A stretch of DNA of 64,000 nucleotides from Pseudoscleropodium purum (GCA_963969395.1 OZ017804.1:5208001-5272000), one strand, 5' to 3'. Counted from the stretch's first letter, positions 33,518-46,613 are shown. The notes: a model not told the origin generated them from the letters alone. Numbers and translations are program-made.

Positions 33518-36500
33518 ATGGGGGCCAAACCGACGAGGGATTTTTCTCCTTGGTATAGTGTGCCACAAGATGGTAAAGTAGAATGTAGGCTTTGCAAGGC
33601 GGTCATGTCAAGGAGGCTCAGTCGTATGTTCAGCCACTTAGGCTATTTTGGGCCTGGAGGTGTACGTGATAAAGGAGTGACTTTTCGGTCGGAAAGGCTG
33701 TGTCGCATTTTGACCACGAAGACTCTTGTCTAGCGTCCAAAGAATTGGTATCAATGGTATGTGCCACAACTGAAATGACTTTGAGTACAGAAGCTTCTAG
33801 TGAACGTGAAACCCCGAGGGCATCAAGTTCTAGGCCTCAGAGGCAAGGCAGCTTAGTGAATGGGTTTGAAGAAGGTCATAGACGCAAATTACATTCAGTG
33901 TGGGTAAATTTCTTTTATTCGGCGAATATACCATTTTCCGTGGCTCGAAATCCAGCTTTTAAAGAAGTAGTGAAGAAAACGGCTACATTTGGTAGGCCAT
34001 ACATTCCTCCCTTATACCACAACCTTCGGTACAAATTGTTGAATGAGGCGAAGACCAACATTCAGACACAGTTGAATGCACGGACCGAAGATAGCATTCG
34101 AAAATTTGGAGCAACATTGTCCATTGATGGATGGAGCTCAGTGACTAATCGACCTCTCATCAATGTCATGCTTGTATCATCCGCAGGTGAAGAATTTCTT
34201 GAATCTGTGGATATAAGTGGTTGTGAAAAAAATGCAGAGTACTTGGCAACTATGTTAGAAAAGTTCATTGAACAAGTGGGGTCCAAGAACGTCGTGTTAA
34301 TAACTACGGATAATGCTCCCGTGAATCCGTCCGCATGGGATGTAATATCTACAAAATATCTTCATATTTTTTACCAAGGGTGCGTTGTATATGCATTGAA
34401 TTTGTTGTTGAAGGATTGGGCTGCACAGAAATGAATTGCTTCCAAATTGGATAAAGGAGTTCTTGTAGTTAAATTTATCAGCAAGAGACATATGCCACTA
34501 GCTTTATTGCGAAAGTATTCGCCAAATCTTGGTCTCTTAATGCCTGGGGATACAAGATTTGCCTCTAAATTTATCATCATGGAGCGGTTGACAAAATTAA
34601 GAGGAGCATTAGAACAAACGGTGGTAAATCCGTAAAGGGTTGAGTATGTACATACTCTCAAGAAGAAACGTGGAGCGAAAATCCAACCAAAAGACTTGGC
34701 CTTAGCGGTGAAGAAAATTGTTCTTGATGACCATTTTTGAAATCGATCTATCAATTATGTGGAGATGGTTGAACCAATCATATGTGCACTCCGCGATTTG
34801 GATTCAAAATCACCATGCATGGGGAAGGTATTGCATATCATGAGGAAGTTAGAGAAGCACGTGAACGGATTACAAAGTCCACCATTTTATTTGCTAGAAG
34901 AACTTGCAATTCCATTGGTACAGTCTTTTTATGCCCGAAGAAGAATGGTGGACAACGATCTCCAATCAGCCGCAGCTCTTTTGAATCCATACCTTCTTCA
35001 TGACAAAGAGCTAGCGGATGACGTAGATGCAATGTCAAGATGTAAGAAAGTTTTGGAGAGAATATGTAAACCGGATGAATATGCAGCAGTGGTGAAGGAA
35101 TTTGTGGCTTTTCGACACAAGGAACCTCCATTCCACAATATGTTGAATCCGGGAGATCAAATGTTGTCTGCACATGCTTGGTGGGATTTTGAAGGTGCAT
35201 GTGGTAAGTTTATAGCTCCATTAGCAAAGAGGATATTGGCTCAATCGGTGTCATCATCTTCATGTGAACGGAATTGGAGCAACTATTATTTTGTTCACAA
35301 CAAATTTCGAAATAAATTGAAGCCGGAGAGAGTAGCGGATTTGGTATATGTGTATACCAATTTTAAAGTATTAAACGCATCGAAGGAAAAAGATGAAAAA
35401 AAATGGTATAATGATAATGTGGATCCGATGAAATCAGAGGATTCAGATAGGCTGACGTTAGAAGAAGATGATGACGAGGATTTAGAAAGGGCCCTTTCAG
35501 CTGTAGATGGTGGGGATGACTTTAATCGTGCGACAGTATGGGGAGATGAAGACGTTATGAAAGGCTTTCCCGATTTGGTGAATGATACGCATGATTATCA
35601 TCTAAACCGCAAGGATGTCGTTCCCGACAATGCAAACGATGCATATACATTTTATGAAGACGAGGACAATGTAGGGGTACAGGAGAATCTACCTTCTCTA
35701 AGTACATATTGCAATGGAATGGGATACTTGAATAGCGAAAACATTCTATCGGAAAAGGCAAACGTTATTGCCAAAGAGGTGAAAATCAATGAGAATGCTA
35801 TTGGTGATGACGGGAGAAATGAAGAAGTTTTAATTTCTCAATCTCCATCTATGACATTAAATGTAGTGCAAGGAAACGACAGAAGAGAAGATGCGATCAT
35901 GGAGGTGGACGTTCCAAAAGATGTGGGCAACAATAGTGGTGATGAGGGGGAACCAAATATTGCGGTACAGAAAAATAGTGATTCAGTTGGGATGGCAGTC
36001 ACAAATTCGACAATTGTGAAGAGTGATAAAGGAAAAGAGCCAATGAAGTCAATTTTTGAAGTACCGAGATCTAGTGCTCTTCCACCAATACCGTTGAAAT
36101 CTGTTAGCACATGATTGGATGATTCTCAGAGCTTTGGATATAGAAAACGCCTAATGAACATTTCCAACAAAATTTCTACAGGCGATAAATCTACGGAAAG
36201 TAGCGTCATCACCTACAAACCTAAGTAATACGGATCGTGATCGGATGCCATTGGCATCTTTGCGTGATCGCATTTTAGGAAAAGGAATAGCGCAAGAATC
36301 CATCAAATCAACAAACGGCACTCTATTACTTCAAAAGAAAGTCAAAGTGGAGATAACCGTTCATAGACATGTCGACCCTACATCGAGATTGATGGTTCAA
36401 GAATCGAGTAAGGTAAAAGCGAAAAGCGAAATGCAACCTTTTGCTATCTCTCCAGTGAAGAATAGGACCCCTCTTGATGAAAATGTTGCTATTTTGTCAA

Positions 36501-36754
36501 ATAGAAAGAAAAGAAAGGTTCCTATTCAAAAAACCTTTAATCGTTTTGTCAAAGTAAAAACAGAAAAATTAAATTCGAAAGAAGGGAGTAAACCTACTTC
36601 GAAAAAAGACTTGAAGGAGACAATGATACTTGAATCCAACAATGAAGATGACTCCGACAATGAAGATGACTCCAATAATAAAGATTTTAAACGGAGAGCT
36701 GCAAGAGAGAGTAGTGGGGCTGAGGTTAAAGGAGATGTGGATTGGTGTCCATAG
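33518..36754 (+). pseudogene. hAT/DUF659 transposase-like gene (H), right copy
   Basis: hAT transposase. The ATG at 33518 opens a BED zinc finger (CRLCKAVMS then His..His). A frame change near 33690 leads to the core, with LSIDGWSSV (about 34110-34140) and VLITTDNAPVNPSAWD. Stops at about 34432, 34633 and 34738 interrupt it. The dimerisation region (SSSSCERNW, NKLKPERVADLV) is at 35250-35350. Unlike usual hAT proteins, which end there, the frame continues for about 240 codons of acidic and mixed sequence to 36114. Another part in a different frame (36245-36754) is Lys-rich and ends in Asp/Asn repeats. It is adjacent to the R gene in the same orientation. The copy at 15058-17322 is clearly more diverged than the R pair. 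Confidence 0.85.
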
Positions 36755-37089
36755 GAATTGTGGAGATGTGAATTTAGATGTTTGATTGTTTAGTTGCTCA
36801 TGATATATGGAGCTCATGTTGACAAATGACAATGGTTTCTTCAATCATTTTATTATAAAATTGTTTGTTTATTGATGATATACATCTCGCTGGATTTTAA
36901 AGTGATTTTGTTTCTAAATCAAAATGAAATTCAACAAAAAAAATTAAAAATATATTTCATATTTTAGCTTTTACATAAATAGTGATATACAACTCTATTG
37001 AATCGCAATTGCAATATAAGAAAAATCCAAATCCAAATGACTTCACTCTCAATCTTTCATTGGTGAAAACAATCAAAACAAAAAACTCA

Positions 37090-37238
37090 AAACGGGTTTT
37101 CTAAGCCGCCCCATCCATCCGCCCCGCCCGTCCGCCTTCCGACGGCGGGAGGGACGCTGCATCCGCTAGCGTCCGTGCGTCCAGACGTCCGAAAAACGGA
37201 CGCTATTTTAGGGCGGACGTAGAGATTCGTCAACCTTA
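37090..37238 (+). repeat. 3' terminal inverted-repeat region of the right cassette
   Basis: The reverse complement of the end is TAAGGTTGACGAATCTC followed by GC-rich cgtccg words, matching 18009 and 42547. It closes the R-H block that opened at 26867. No 8-bp duplication is visible between these two ends, so they may not have transposed as one unit. Confidence 0.65.
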
Positions 37239-38550
37239 GGGCTCCTCTACCAATATCGTCAATCATATTCATGTCAACAGATTAGATTCTTACTACTATA
37301 TTTCTGATGTTCAAATAAAGTCCTCTACTGTACACTACTAACAAATGGAGCATTTCTTTGAGGATGGTCACTGAAACAATGTATTGTACGTATCAGGAAT
37401 CTATTAAGTTATACTCCCTTTTACCCACTAAAAACTTCTACACACCTTCTCCTTAAGGTTTTAACTATATTTTTAATCTTTGTGCTATTGATACATGCAT
37501 TCAAAAATTAGCAACACATCTCTTAGATCTATGCAAAATCTTCAGCTTGGGTGTTGTCATTCAAGCATCCAAAATCCAAATAGAAAGTGTCATATTTGAG
37601 CATCATTTGTAAATGGTGCCAACTCATTATTCTTGATGATTTCGAGGTTGATGGCAACTATGGAATTTTAGAAATATTTGCTCCCGACTTAAATATCTAC
37701 AACAGAAAAAAAATCCATGGCCCCCTTCATGAACAAATTTGATAGTGCCGAAGTGGTCACTGAATCCATCATCAACATGATTGTTTGGAGAAGCAACAAA
37801 TACAACATGCCTCATATGGGCAAGGCCAAGCTTACTACGAGAGGGATGCTTTGTAATCGCTTGCAACTTGCCCAATGCGGTCATTCAATATGGACAACAC
37901 TTATGCAATGGTTGAAATAATAAATTATTGCTTTCGAGTGGGACAAAAACTATACTTGATTTGGAGGGGTTTAGTGGAATTGATGGAGTATTTTAGAAAG
38001 TGGGTGGGTGGCAGTGTGATTTTTAAACATGACTCTTTACTAGTTGGATACTATGAAGAAATGTTGAATATTTTTGCGAAGAAAATTTTCATTTTCTTTG
38101 GATACAATAGCCAAATAACTAGTTTTGATATAGATATTACTAAATATCATTCAAGTGTCATGCAAATATCATCCTAGTATCACATGAGTATTGAAGAAAT
38201 AATTGGCTACTTCTCCAAAATGATAAAAAAATCATTGGTAGGTGTACTAATAGATAATCCTTTATAAATGGTTTTGTTTGGAATCCCCTACATGTGCTCT
38301 CCGAAAACTTTCTTCTAAAATTCTCAAGAAGTTCATGCCTCTAAGATCGATTTTTTGTTTTGTTTGTTTGTTATATTGAGATCTCCCGGACTATGCCTTC
38401 TTTTTAATTTTTTTTTATCTATCTATCTATATTTATTGGGCAAAATAGGTTAGTAATTTTTCAAAAATTTAGGTAATTTTTCATTATTATTTTTTATCAT
38501 GCTACTAGGAAGATATGTTACTATTGAGTTATTGTAAATAACTATTTACA
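37239..38550. other. AT-rich intergenic DNA, no feature recognised
   Basis: No long reading frame with recognisable motifs. A few short ORFs (for example near 37717 and 37875) look random. Confidence 0.5.
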
Positions 38551-38554
38551 TTAA

Positions 38555-39457
38555 CCCCTAAAGGACCATTGTCCCTTCGGGGGACAAATGGGATTCGAGC
38601 AGGTGCCTACAAGCTTAAATTTTTAAATTCTTTTTTGAAGATAGAAAAATTTATTAGCTTCATGGGAATATAATTTTTCTTCCAATTGATGCATAGGAAC
38701 AAAAGTTATGCCCAAATAAGCTCAAAATAGGGGATAGGGGTAGCAAAAAAAATTTCAAAAATTTTGATTTTAATTTTTTATATTTTTCCACATAGATTAT
38801 ATTTTTGTGTACATGTGAAGATTTGATTCATTCCATTTGGATTTTTTATGAGAAAATTATGGACAATCTTGTTTTTTGTGCAATTAGAGCATCTTTTTGA
38901 AAAAATAACTTGTAGGATTCATTTTTGAATGCAATTCTTACAATTTTTCGAAAAAAAAAGTTTCACATGGTCAAAATTTTTTGCTAAAACAATCTCACCA
39001 TTGGAATTACTGCATTTTAATTTCATTTTAGAAATATTAATAATTTAAATTTTCCTTTTTTTTCATATCTACTTCTACTTAACAATTTTCTAAAGAATAA
39101 AAATTAAGTGTTTTTTTAATATTTTTAATTTTTTTAAACTCTCAACTCAATTTTACACCATAAAGATTTGAAGCTCAAAATGATGTAGTGCAAAAAATTA
39201 AAGATAAAAATGTTCAAAGTTAAAAAATCTAGTCCTGCAATGTGTTGAAAATTTTGTTTTTTCCACTTTAGATGCAAATTTCTTATAATTTGTGCAGTTA
39301 AAAATTCTGAAATTTTTTCCACACATTTCATAATATTGAGGTGTAAGATCCTATGGTTAGATGTGGAAAAAATATATTTTAAATTTTTTTCACCTTTTGC
39401 CATAGAAATGGCAATTTTGAGTGTTTTTGGGCAAAAAAGGGCTTGGTTCTTTAGGGG
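38555..39457. mobile_element. possible TTAA-flanked non-autonomous element (903 bp)
   Basis: CCCCTAAAGGACC at the left and GGTTCTTTAGGGG at the right form an inverted repeat with one mismatch, and ttaa flanks both ends (38551-38554 and 39458-39461). A TTAA duplication with CCC..GGG ends is typical of piggyBac-like elements, which are rare in plants. The interior is AT-rich and noncoding. The palindromic nature of TTAA weakens the evidence. Confidence 0.45.
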
Positions 39458-39779
39458 TTAACTCCTAAAGTCTTAAGGCCTTTTTTTCATAAAAGTCACA
39501 AAAAATTGTCGTAAAGAGGTGTAGAAGGATGTTGGAACCTAATTCGGATTTACCCAACTAGTATAGTTTGTTCCGGAGGAGGCTAATTAAATAGGATTTG
39601 ACTCTAATTCCATGCCTAATAGGTCATTGCAACCAAGATTTGTAAAAGAAATTCCTTAACCACATGCAATATTGTTATCCTCATGGTAAGTCTAATTGCC
39701 AAATTTGTCACTCCACTCTTAAAGGCCACAAGGGTTAAGTAAATCTCCCAAGCTATTTATTACTCTTTAATCTTCTTTC

Positions 39780-41340
39780 CTTTGATTCCCTTTATTTTCG
39801 TTCTTCTTTTATATATCCAATCCGAATTCTTTATTCTTTAATGTCTTTAATTCTTTTACTTCAAAATTAGCCTTTAGCCTTCCAATTAGGTACAACCAAC
39901 AAGATCAACAATTCCAAATTGGTAGTTGGTACTCTTCCCGATCAGACTGCCTTCACCAACTCGGACCAAACACCACAGGTACAATACAAACCGAATCACT
40001 TCTTGCCAAATTGATCTTGTCAACCAATTTAGGAACCAGCAAAGTTGACAAGACAACATTCAAACTTTATTCAACGCTCCAAATTGGTTTTGACCATACA
40101 TTCCCAATTATTCAACAACATGCATATCGATACACATCATAATTCACTCAGTAAATTCACAATTTGGCTGCCTCAATTTACTACAATGACATCCATAACA
40201 AGGAGACCACTTGGAAAACAATTCTGTTATATTCATCATGCCAAATTGGCGAACAAATCACCATTACAAATTGTTATTTTAATTGTTCATGCTCATAAAA
40301 ACTAACTCATAGTCATTCAAAACATATCTCTAATTTCTCTCCTACTAGCAATCAAACATATGACTCCAATTAGGCTCATAACATCTCAGCAAAATATTGC
40401 AATTAAGTTCTCATCTAATCTTCACATTTTGCACTAATCTGCTTGATAAATCATTACAACCACTATTCTCTTTAATACGATCTCATCTTTTCTGCACACT
40501 ACTATTCCCAGTTCAAATCTAATCCAGATCTTTGCACCAACTTGGAATCTCTTGCATTCACTGCATCTCACTTCCTTAAAGCATACACTTTCATAAATTC
40601 CACACTACACACTCCCTTCCCAATCAACCCCTGACTAGGAAAATTCTACAACTTCATATCTGCACATCACATGCACTACCATACACTCTCACCAACTTAT
40701 CCCCAATTAGAACGTAGATACACCCAAACTGATTCGACCTTGGATCAACATCAACTAACACAAACACAATTCCCAACTTGGAATCACACACTCAAACACA
40801 AGAACACACAAGGAAACAAATATACAGCCTCGACTAACTCGGACACACACTGGAATTCATTCAACAATGGGTAAAAAAAATGAAAACCCAAAAACAGCCC
40901 AAATAGGAGCTAGGAAAGACGAAGCTCAACAACTCCAACCAACTCAACCGCTTCAACTGAATTAACTACCATTCCTACTTGGCAACTCATACACCTCAAT
41001 CTGCCAACTCGAACTCACCAAACCAGCATCCTAATTGGTAAGCAGACCATCAACCATAATATTTTACAACTTACCAACTAAACTACTCACCCAATTGGAA
41101 TTTACACTAACTCTCACTACTCGACTTCCAACTTGAAAAAATAGAAACAACTCAACCACATCCAATTTGAATTCACACATACAACCAACCATTGACAAGA
41201 CATACTCAAAACATTGACAACTTAGACATTAACAAACACACAAAAACACCCAAATTGGCCCATAGACTAATAATCAATCCACAAAATCCTCACTTTACCA
41301 AAAATAACACCAAGAATTGGCGGCTTTAACATCCAACTTG
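39780..41340 (+). other. G-poor, C/A/T-rich segment with recurrent aattgg words
   Basis: Over 1.5 kb the plus strand has few G and many short words such as ccaaattgg, caacttgg and caactcgg. No coding frame or terminal repeat is recognised. It may be a remnant of an unknown repeat with strand-biased composition. Confidence 0.35.
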
Positions 41341-41610
41341 TGTATCTACAAGAGGGAAAAATATTTATTAATTTTTTTTTGCATATATACATATAGAATC
41401 TCTCACTAGACTAAGCCTTTTTAATAAATTTCTAAAAACTGCCATAGAGAGGAATAAGATAAAAAAAAATTTTGCATATATAACCATAGAAACTTTCATA
41501 CCGAGGCGTGTAGTGGAATCACTATGTGAATTAATTTTTTTTGTTGAGAAAATCCCTGATCCCGCTAATAACGAGTAGGACCAAATAATTCTACCAAAGT
41601 TGTTGCAGAA

Positions 41611-41735
41611 GTGAATCAACAAACCCTAAAGTTACTTGACGTTCTCCTTTAAATTTACGTACTAGAGTACCAACGTGAATATGGTCTCCACCGAATAAAC
41701 GTAATGCTTTAGCTAATACATAGAAATACTCACCA
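41611..41735 (-). pseudogene. rbcL: plastid rbcL fragment in nuclear DNA
   Basis: The reverse strand reads 41 codons without a stop that match the Rubisco large subunit around its VLAKALR, GGDHIH and TLGFVD motifs. About two thirds of residues agree with the usual rbcL protein. Similarity fades toward 41540, where frame changes occur. The upstream side (above 41741) is unrelated. Decay and isolation indicate an old transfer of plastid DNA to the nucleus rather than a working gene. Confidence 0.78.
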
Positions 41736-41984
41736 AAGTTGAAAAAAGTCAGAGTTAAGTCGTATTTTTATAATGTCTATATCTAAGGTTGTTAAAAGTG
41801 GTGCATGGTTGGATAATATACCAATTCGGCCCATTCTTCCTAGCAAGAATTATTTCAGCCTATGGTTTATCCATCAGAAACAAAATAAAACTAAATAAAG
41901 TTTTATCATCATATAAAAAATAATTGAATAATAAAAAATTTAATTTAATTTCTATTAGTTGACAAAACCTCTTATTTATGTCTA

Positions 41985-42455
41985 ATAAGTTCCAATTCTT
42001 GGTACCACTGGAAAATTGGAAAGCCCTTGGTAAGGATGGATGCATGGGCTTCATTTCATGGCCTTAGGACTTATAGCATGAAAGTATTGAATTTTGAGTT
42101 ATTTTTAAATTTAAAATATAAGAAAATTATTTTTACATTTATTTTGACCATGGCAATGGTAGGAGGTACATTAGTATATTAGTTAATTATATCCATCCAT
42201 CCATCCCTTTAAGATAGATTGCTTGTTTGTTTGTTTTGTTTGTTACATCAAAATATCCTATATTATGCATCCCTAGGTCATGTTCTTGGTACCATCAGAA
42301 AGCCCTTAGCAAAGAAGGATGCATAGACTTGATTTTGTGGGGTTCTGAATTTAGATGTGAAAGTAATATATTTTTGAATTATTTTTGGATTAAATTTTTT
42401 TAGAAAATCACTTTTACTTTTCTTTTGACCATGGCAATGGCACAAGGTACACTAG
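41985..42455 (+). repeat. two diverged ~190-bp tandem copies
   Basis: 41985-42180 and about 42265-42455 share the order ttcttggtacca, agcccttgg-aagga, gatgcat, ttgaccatggcaatgg and aggtaca. The two copies differ at many positions. Noncoding. Confidence 0.65.
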
Positions 42456-42546
42456 TTATGACATGAATGCTCCAAAAGTAGGAAATGTATTCTCCAAAAT
42501 AAATGAACTGTCAACCTACAAGGTGTTAAGGACCTACACTTAAACA

Positions 42547-42917
42547 TAGGGTTGACGAATCTCTACGTCCACCCGAAAAAGGCGTCCGTAACCCGGACAT
42601 CCGTCCGCACGGACGCAGCGTCCTTTCCGCCGTCGGAAAGCGGACGCCTCAGCCGCGGCGAATGGGCGGGGCGGACGAGATGGGTGGATGAGATGGACGG
42701 ACGGGATGGACGGATAGGCGGGGCAGACGGGTGACCACGGGACGGTTGGAATAGGGCGGTCGGGGAAGCGGATGGGGGAGATGGTCAGCGGTCGGAGCAG
42801 TCAAGTGGTCGAGGCGGACGGCGACGTCAGGTGTGGCGTCCGCTAGACTTGCAAATGTTAGCGGACGCTGCGGACATAGCGTCCACGTCCGGACGTCCGA
42901 CTGTCCTATCAACCCTG
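42547..42917. mobile_element. 371-bp non-autonomous hAT element
   Basis: Ends TAGGGTTGACG and (reverse) CAGGGTTGATA, with an 8-bp flanking duplication cttaaaca (42539-42546) / ctcaaaca (42918-42925), one mismatch. An 8-bp duplication with a YAGGG terminus is diagnostic of hAT. The interior consists of CpG-rich cggacg/cgtccg repeats like those of the large cassettes, so it is probably a deletion derivative mobilised by the same transposase. Confidence 0.78.
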
Positions 42918-42925
42918 CTCAAACA

Positions 42926-45900
42926 TGTGGCATTCGAAGGTAGGTGAGGTACTCCAAAGGAAAAATAAAAATCCAATCCCAACATTTATTCTATTCCAAG
43001 TATGAGATTTGTTTTTGTATTGATTTGGTTATCATTCTCTTTTTACACACTTCAAACTATTTTTTCTTGCAATTTTTTTTTTCTAAATTAGTCCACATTT
43101 GTTAATATAAGGTGGAACTACCCATAACCAATAATTTAAACAATTCTAAACATGATCTGGAAGACTGCAAGACAAAGCAAATATTTCCTATGTGTAAAGA
43201 TAGAAATGAGGGGAATTGAAAAAAAATTGATGATTTTATTGTTTAAAATCAATTTATAATGAATTTTGGAAGGTAAAATGTACTCTTGACCTATAGCCAA
43301 TGTCTAGGCTCTTCCAATTCTGATCATTCAAGAACTATTTTTCCTCTCATTACTTCCTACTTTCTTGCCCACTACTTTGGAACATGTGTCAAGAACTTAT
43401 TAGTCCAAACCTTGAAAAAGAGAAAAAACAACATTCCAAGCTTCGTTTGAAATAACTCAACCTTACAAGTTGGGTATGGGTCCCTAGTTAGGAATGGGTA
43501 GTCCTACCTTAGTTGAAGCTTGACTCACAAGTAATAAAAACCCTAGCATCCAAGAGCAAATCACATCCTTCATAATGTCATTTGGAAGATAAAAGTTGAA
43601 TTTACCCCTAGGCATTGTGTCAAGACATAAGTCCCCCATACGTGATTTGCTATTTGATGCTAGGATTTTAAGTCCTTGATTGATAGAGTCATCCAAAATG
43701 TCATTCAAAAGTTATTAACATCTCAAATTTTGGTAGTGAAAAGAAGTATGTGGAGTACGATTTGAAATAATGTTATTTTCTTCCAATTTTCCTCTAATTT
43801 TTATCCATTTTCATCAAAATTTCATTTGAATTTCATCCAAACATACACACTAATTACATTCAATTCATCAAAACATTTCTAAAATAGTACTAGGGTGTAC
43901 AACATTCTAACTTTAAAAGTAGTTGAATTCACTTTTGTAGTGATTTTAAATTTCTAAATTCTCAAATTAGCCATGACAATGAAATTTGTTTTACGATAAA
44001 CAAAACACTAACAATGAAAGGTAAAAAATAAATTGGTAACCAGATTGAACAAAAATAATCTAAGTGGAATTATTTTCACAACAAATAAGTGCCAATGAGA
44101 AATAGGGTGAAAAAATCTCAAGAAAATTCTCAAGCTACAATTATACATTACATAATTGACTAATAAGACTTTGATTTCTCATATATGTATCAAAAAAATT
44201 GGTTATATATCTCATCTATATTTATATGAAGTATTTTTCTCAAAAATTGAAAGATGAAATAATACGTTTGGAAAGAACTATTAGTTCTTGGTTTTTGAAG
44301 TTAATTAATAAGCATTATAATCTTGTGATTGGTTGGGGTTTTTTATTCAAAAACTTCCAATAGATCTACTTCAATAAGTTTGCTAAAATATCGAATGGTT
44401 CAATCTACGAATAAATAAAAACAAACATTCCCTCTTTCCCATAATGGTCTTGTTGGCGTTAATTCTGTGTCCTAAAATAATGTTCTTCTTGTTTTTGTAT
44501 TGTTGTGAATAGGTCAAATTTGACTTTGGATTGCTATCTAAGATCAATAAAATAATTCCAAGCACTAGTTCCTTCCATCTATAAAATAATTAATTGAAAA
44601 ACAAATGAAATGAATGAAGGGATCAATCAATACTATTTGTTCTTATTTTTTGCATCTCTTTGAGTATAGCCTGATTGAAAGAGATGAAGCCTTGGGAGGT
44701 GAAACAAAGGTTCACACATGGTCTTGAGCCCATACTAAATGCATATAAAATGATGAGATCGCACTCAACAATTAAATGCTTGATGGTGCTCTTTGAAATA
44801 TTCCGAAATTTCACTTTTCAATACTTCCAAATTTCACTTTAAAAAGGGTTCCAAAACTCAAAGTTTCTAGGACACTGAGAATGCATCAAACGTTACTTAC
44901 ATAATTACATTGCGAAATGGGTCTTAAAAATGTTATTTTAAGCCTTAATGTAAAATAAATTTTTCCAACAAGAGGACCTTTTTAGGACAAAGGAAGTAAA
45001 ATATTTGAACAATGTTTAGAAGGGAGCTTTTGAAAGGAGTTTTGGCCTACCAAAGTGAAGGGATTTGAGCAAATAAAAATGAAATTGGAATATTATTTGT
45101 ACAATAAAATTCAAAAAAATCATTCGTAGTTACTTTTCAAATCATTTTACAAGTATTTTCCCTTCAATAAAAATTCCTAAAAGACAATTTGAATTTTCAA
45201 AATTCAACCCATATTTAACTAATCATGGATAAATAGAAAAATTAAGAGAAATTCATTTATATTTAATGACCCAAAACTAAGTCCAATAGGAATGTTAAAA
45301 ACATTAAAACATGAAATTTAAAAAGAGAAAAATACAAAACATCCTTGAATGTAAGCAAAATCAAAGATATTTGTAGTGCACTTATAGAAAAGTATTAGTG
45401 GCTTGCTAAGACATTTAACAAATAGTGTGCTAGGTTTGCATAATGGATTTAGAAAAGATAAGAAAATAGCAAGATTATTACTGAAATTCCCACATTTACT
45501 TCAAGAAGTGACATTGTTAATGATAGTTTCAAATTTAATTACATTAAACAGAGTATCGGTGGCCCGCCAACACAATTGCAGGCATTGAATTAACTCCTAA
45601 GGGTTTCCAATGTTTTTAGGTCCAAAATTGCTTTGATGTACTCAAATCCAAAGCAAGGCTAAAATCTTCATTTTTCTTTCTTTATTAATTAATCCAACTA
45701 TAGAATCTTGTAGTGAACTTGTTAGAGTACATCCTCTAAAAACGGGCAATTGCACTTTAAAAGGTTAGATCATTATGAAGAAATGTCCAAAATGGTTGTG
45801 CTTCTCTGGATACATTCTTCAAGGCAAGCTCGCTACACATATGAAAATTTTCAGATCATTTGGAGTTGTACAACATATAGGAAAAAATTAGTAAGTAGAA

Positions 45901-46480
45901 AGAAATAGAGGATGATTCAAAATACTAAATTGTTAGTAAATTAGTTATAGAATTAAAAAATTTCAATCCAAATGGTGAATTGTTGTTATAAACATTATAC
46001 ATCCAGTATTATTATTATTTTTCAAAAATATTGAAATTTCAGTAAAATAATGGACTTCAAAGTTTTTTTTGGTGTAAAGATTCTATGACTGCCCGCAAAC
46101 TAAAAAGCCTCATAACTTTTATCTCAACTATTGAATTGCAATGATTCTAAGGTTTTTGAATACATATAAATTTCAAAAACCAATTTCAAATTTTTATTTC
46201 TTGAAAAATTGATTTTTTTAGATCTGCCCGGAGCCCCGGACTGCCCAAGTTGAGAAACAAACAACATACTATGCAATAACTTTTGATTCATATTTTCAAA
46301 TGTCATGAAATTTGTGCATATGGAAGATATTCTTCATCTCCACATTCTATTAAAAAATTTCAGCCCAAAATATGCAAATCTGTAGTCACACGTATGCCCA
46401 AAAATTATATATTGCCCCAAAACACATGTTGGTCCTCTAGGGATTCAACCACATAGGAAAAAAAATTAAAACAATGTCTC
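42926..46480. other. AT-rich DNA without recognised genes
   Basis: No motif-bearing frame. Part of it, about 45890-46220, is similar in the same orientation to 61245-61570 (agtaagtagaaag, then aattgttag-a-tta), which marks a dispersed noncoding repeat. Confidence 0.5.
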
Positions 46481-46589
46481 TTATAAGTTGAAAGATTATA
46501 AAGTTTGACCATGAGTTCATGATAGTCTTGAAACTATGAAAAAATTCCAATTCATTTTCAAAAGGCAAACTAAAAAAGTTTGTGACTTC

Positions 46590-46613
46590 AAATATATATA
46601 TATATATATATAC
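46590..46613. repeat. AT microsatellite
   Basis: An uninterrupted run of about ten ta dinucleotides in the 3' flank of the minus-strand K gene. The plus-strand K copy has a shorter run at about 60239-60252. Confidence 0.8.

Noticed and set aside
26867..37238. The right R-H block as one complete transposon
   Set aside because: The 8 bases outside the two ends (atagggtt and gggctcct) do not match, and the left arm shows separate ends for R and H, so a fusion by deletion is more likely.
18009..42917. Mutator-like (Pack-MULE) origin of the cassettes, suggested by GC-rich ends and captured genes
   Set aside because: The 371-bp element has an 8-bp duplication and YAGGG termini, and the only transposase seen is hAT-type; this fits hAT better than Mutator with 9-bp duplications.
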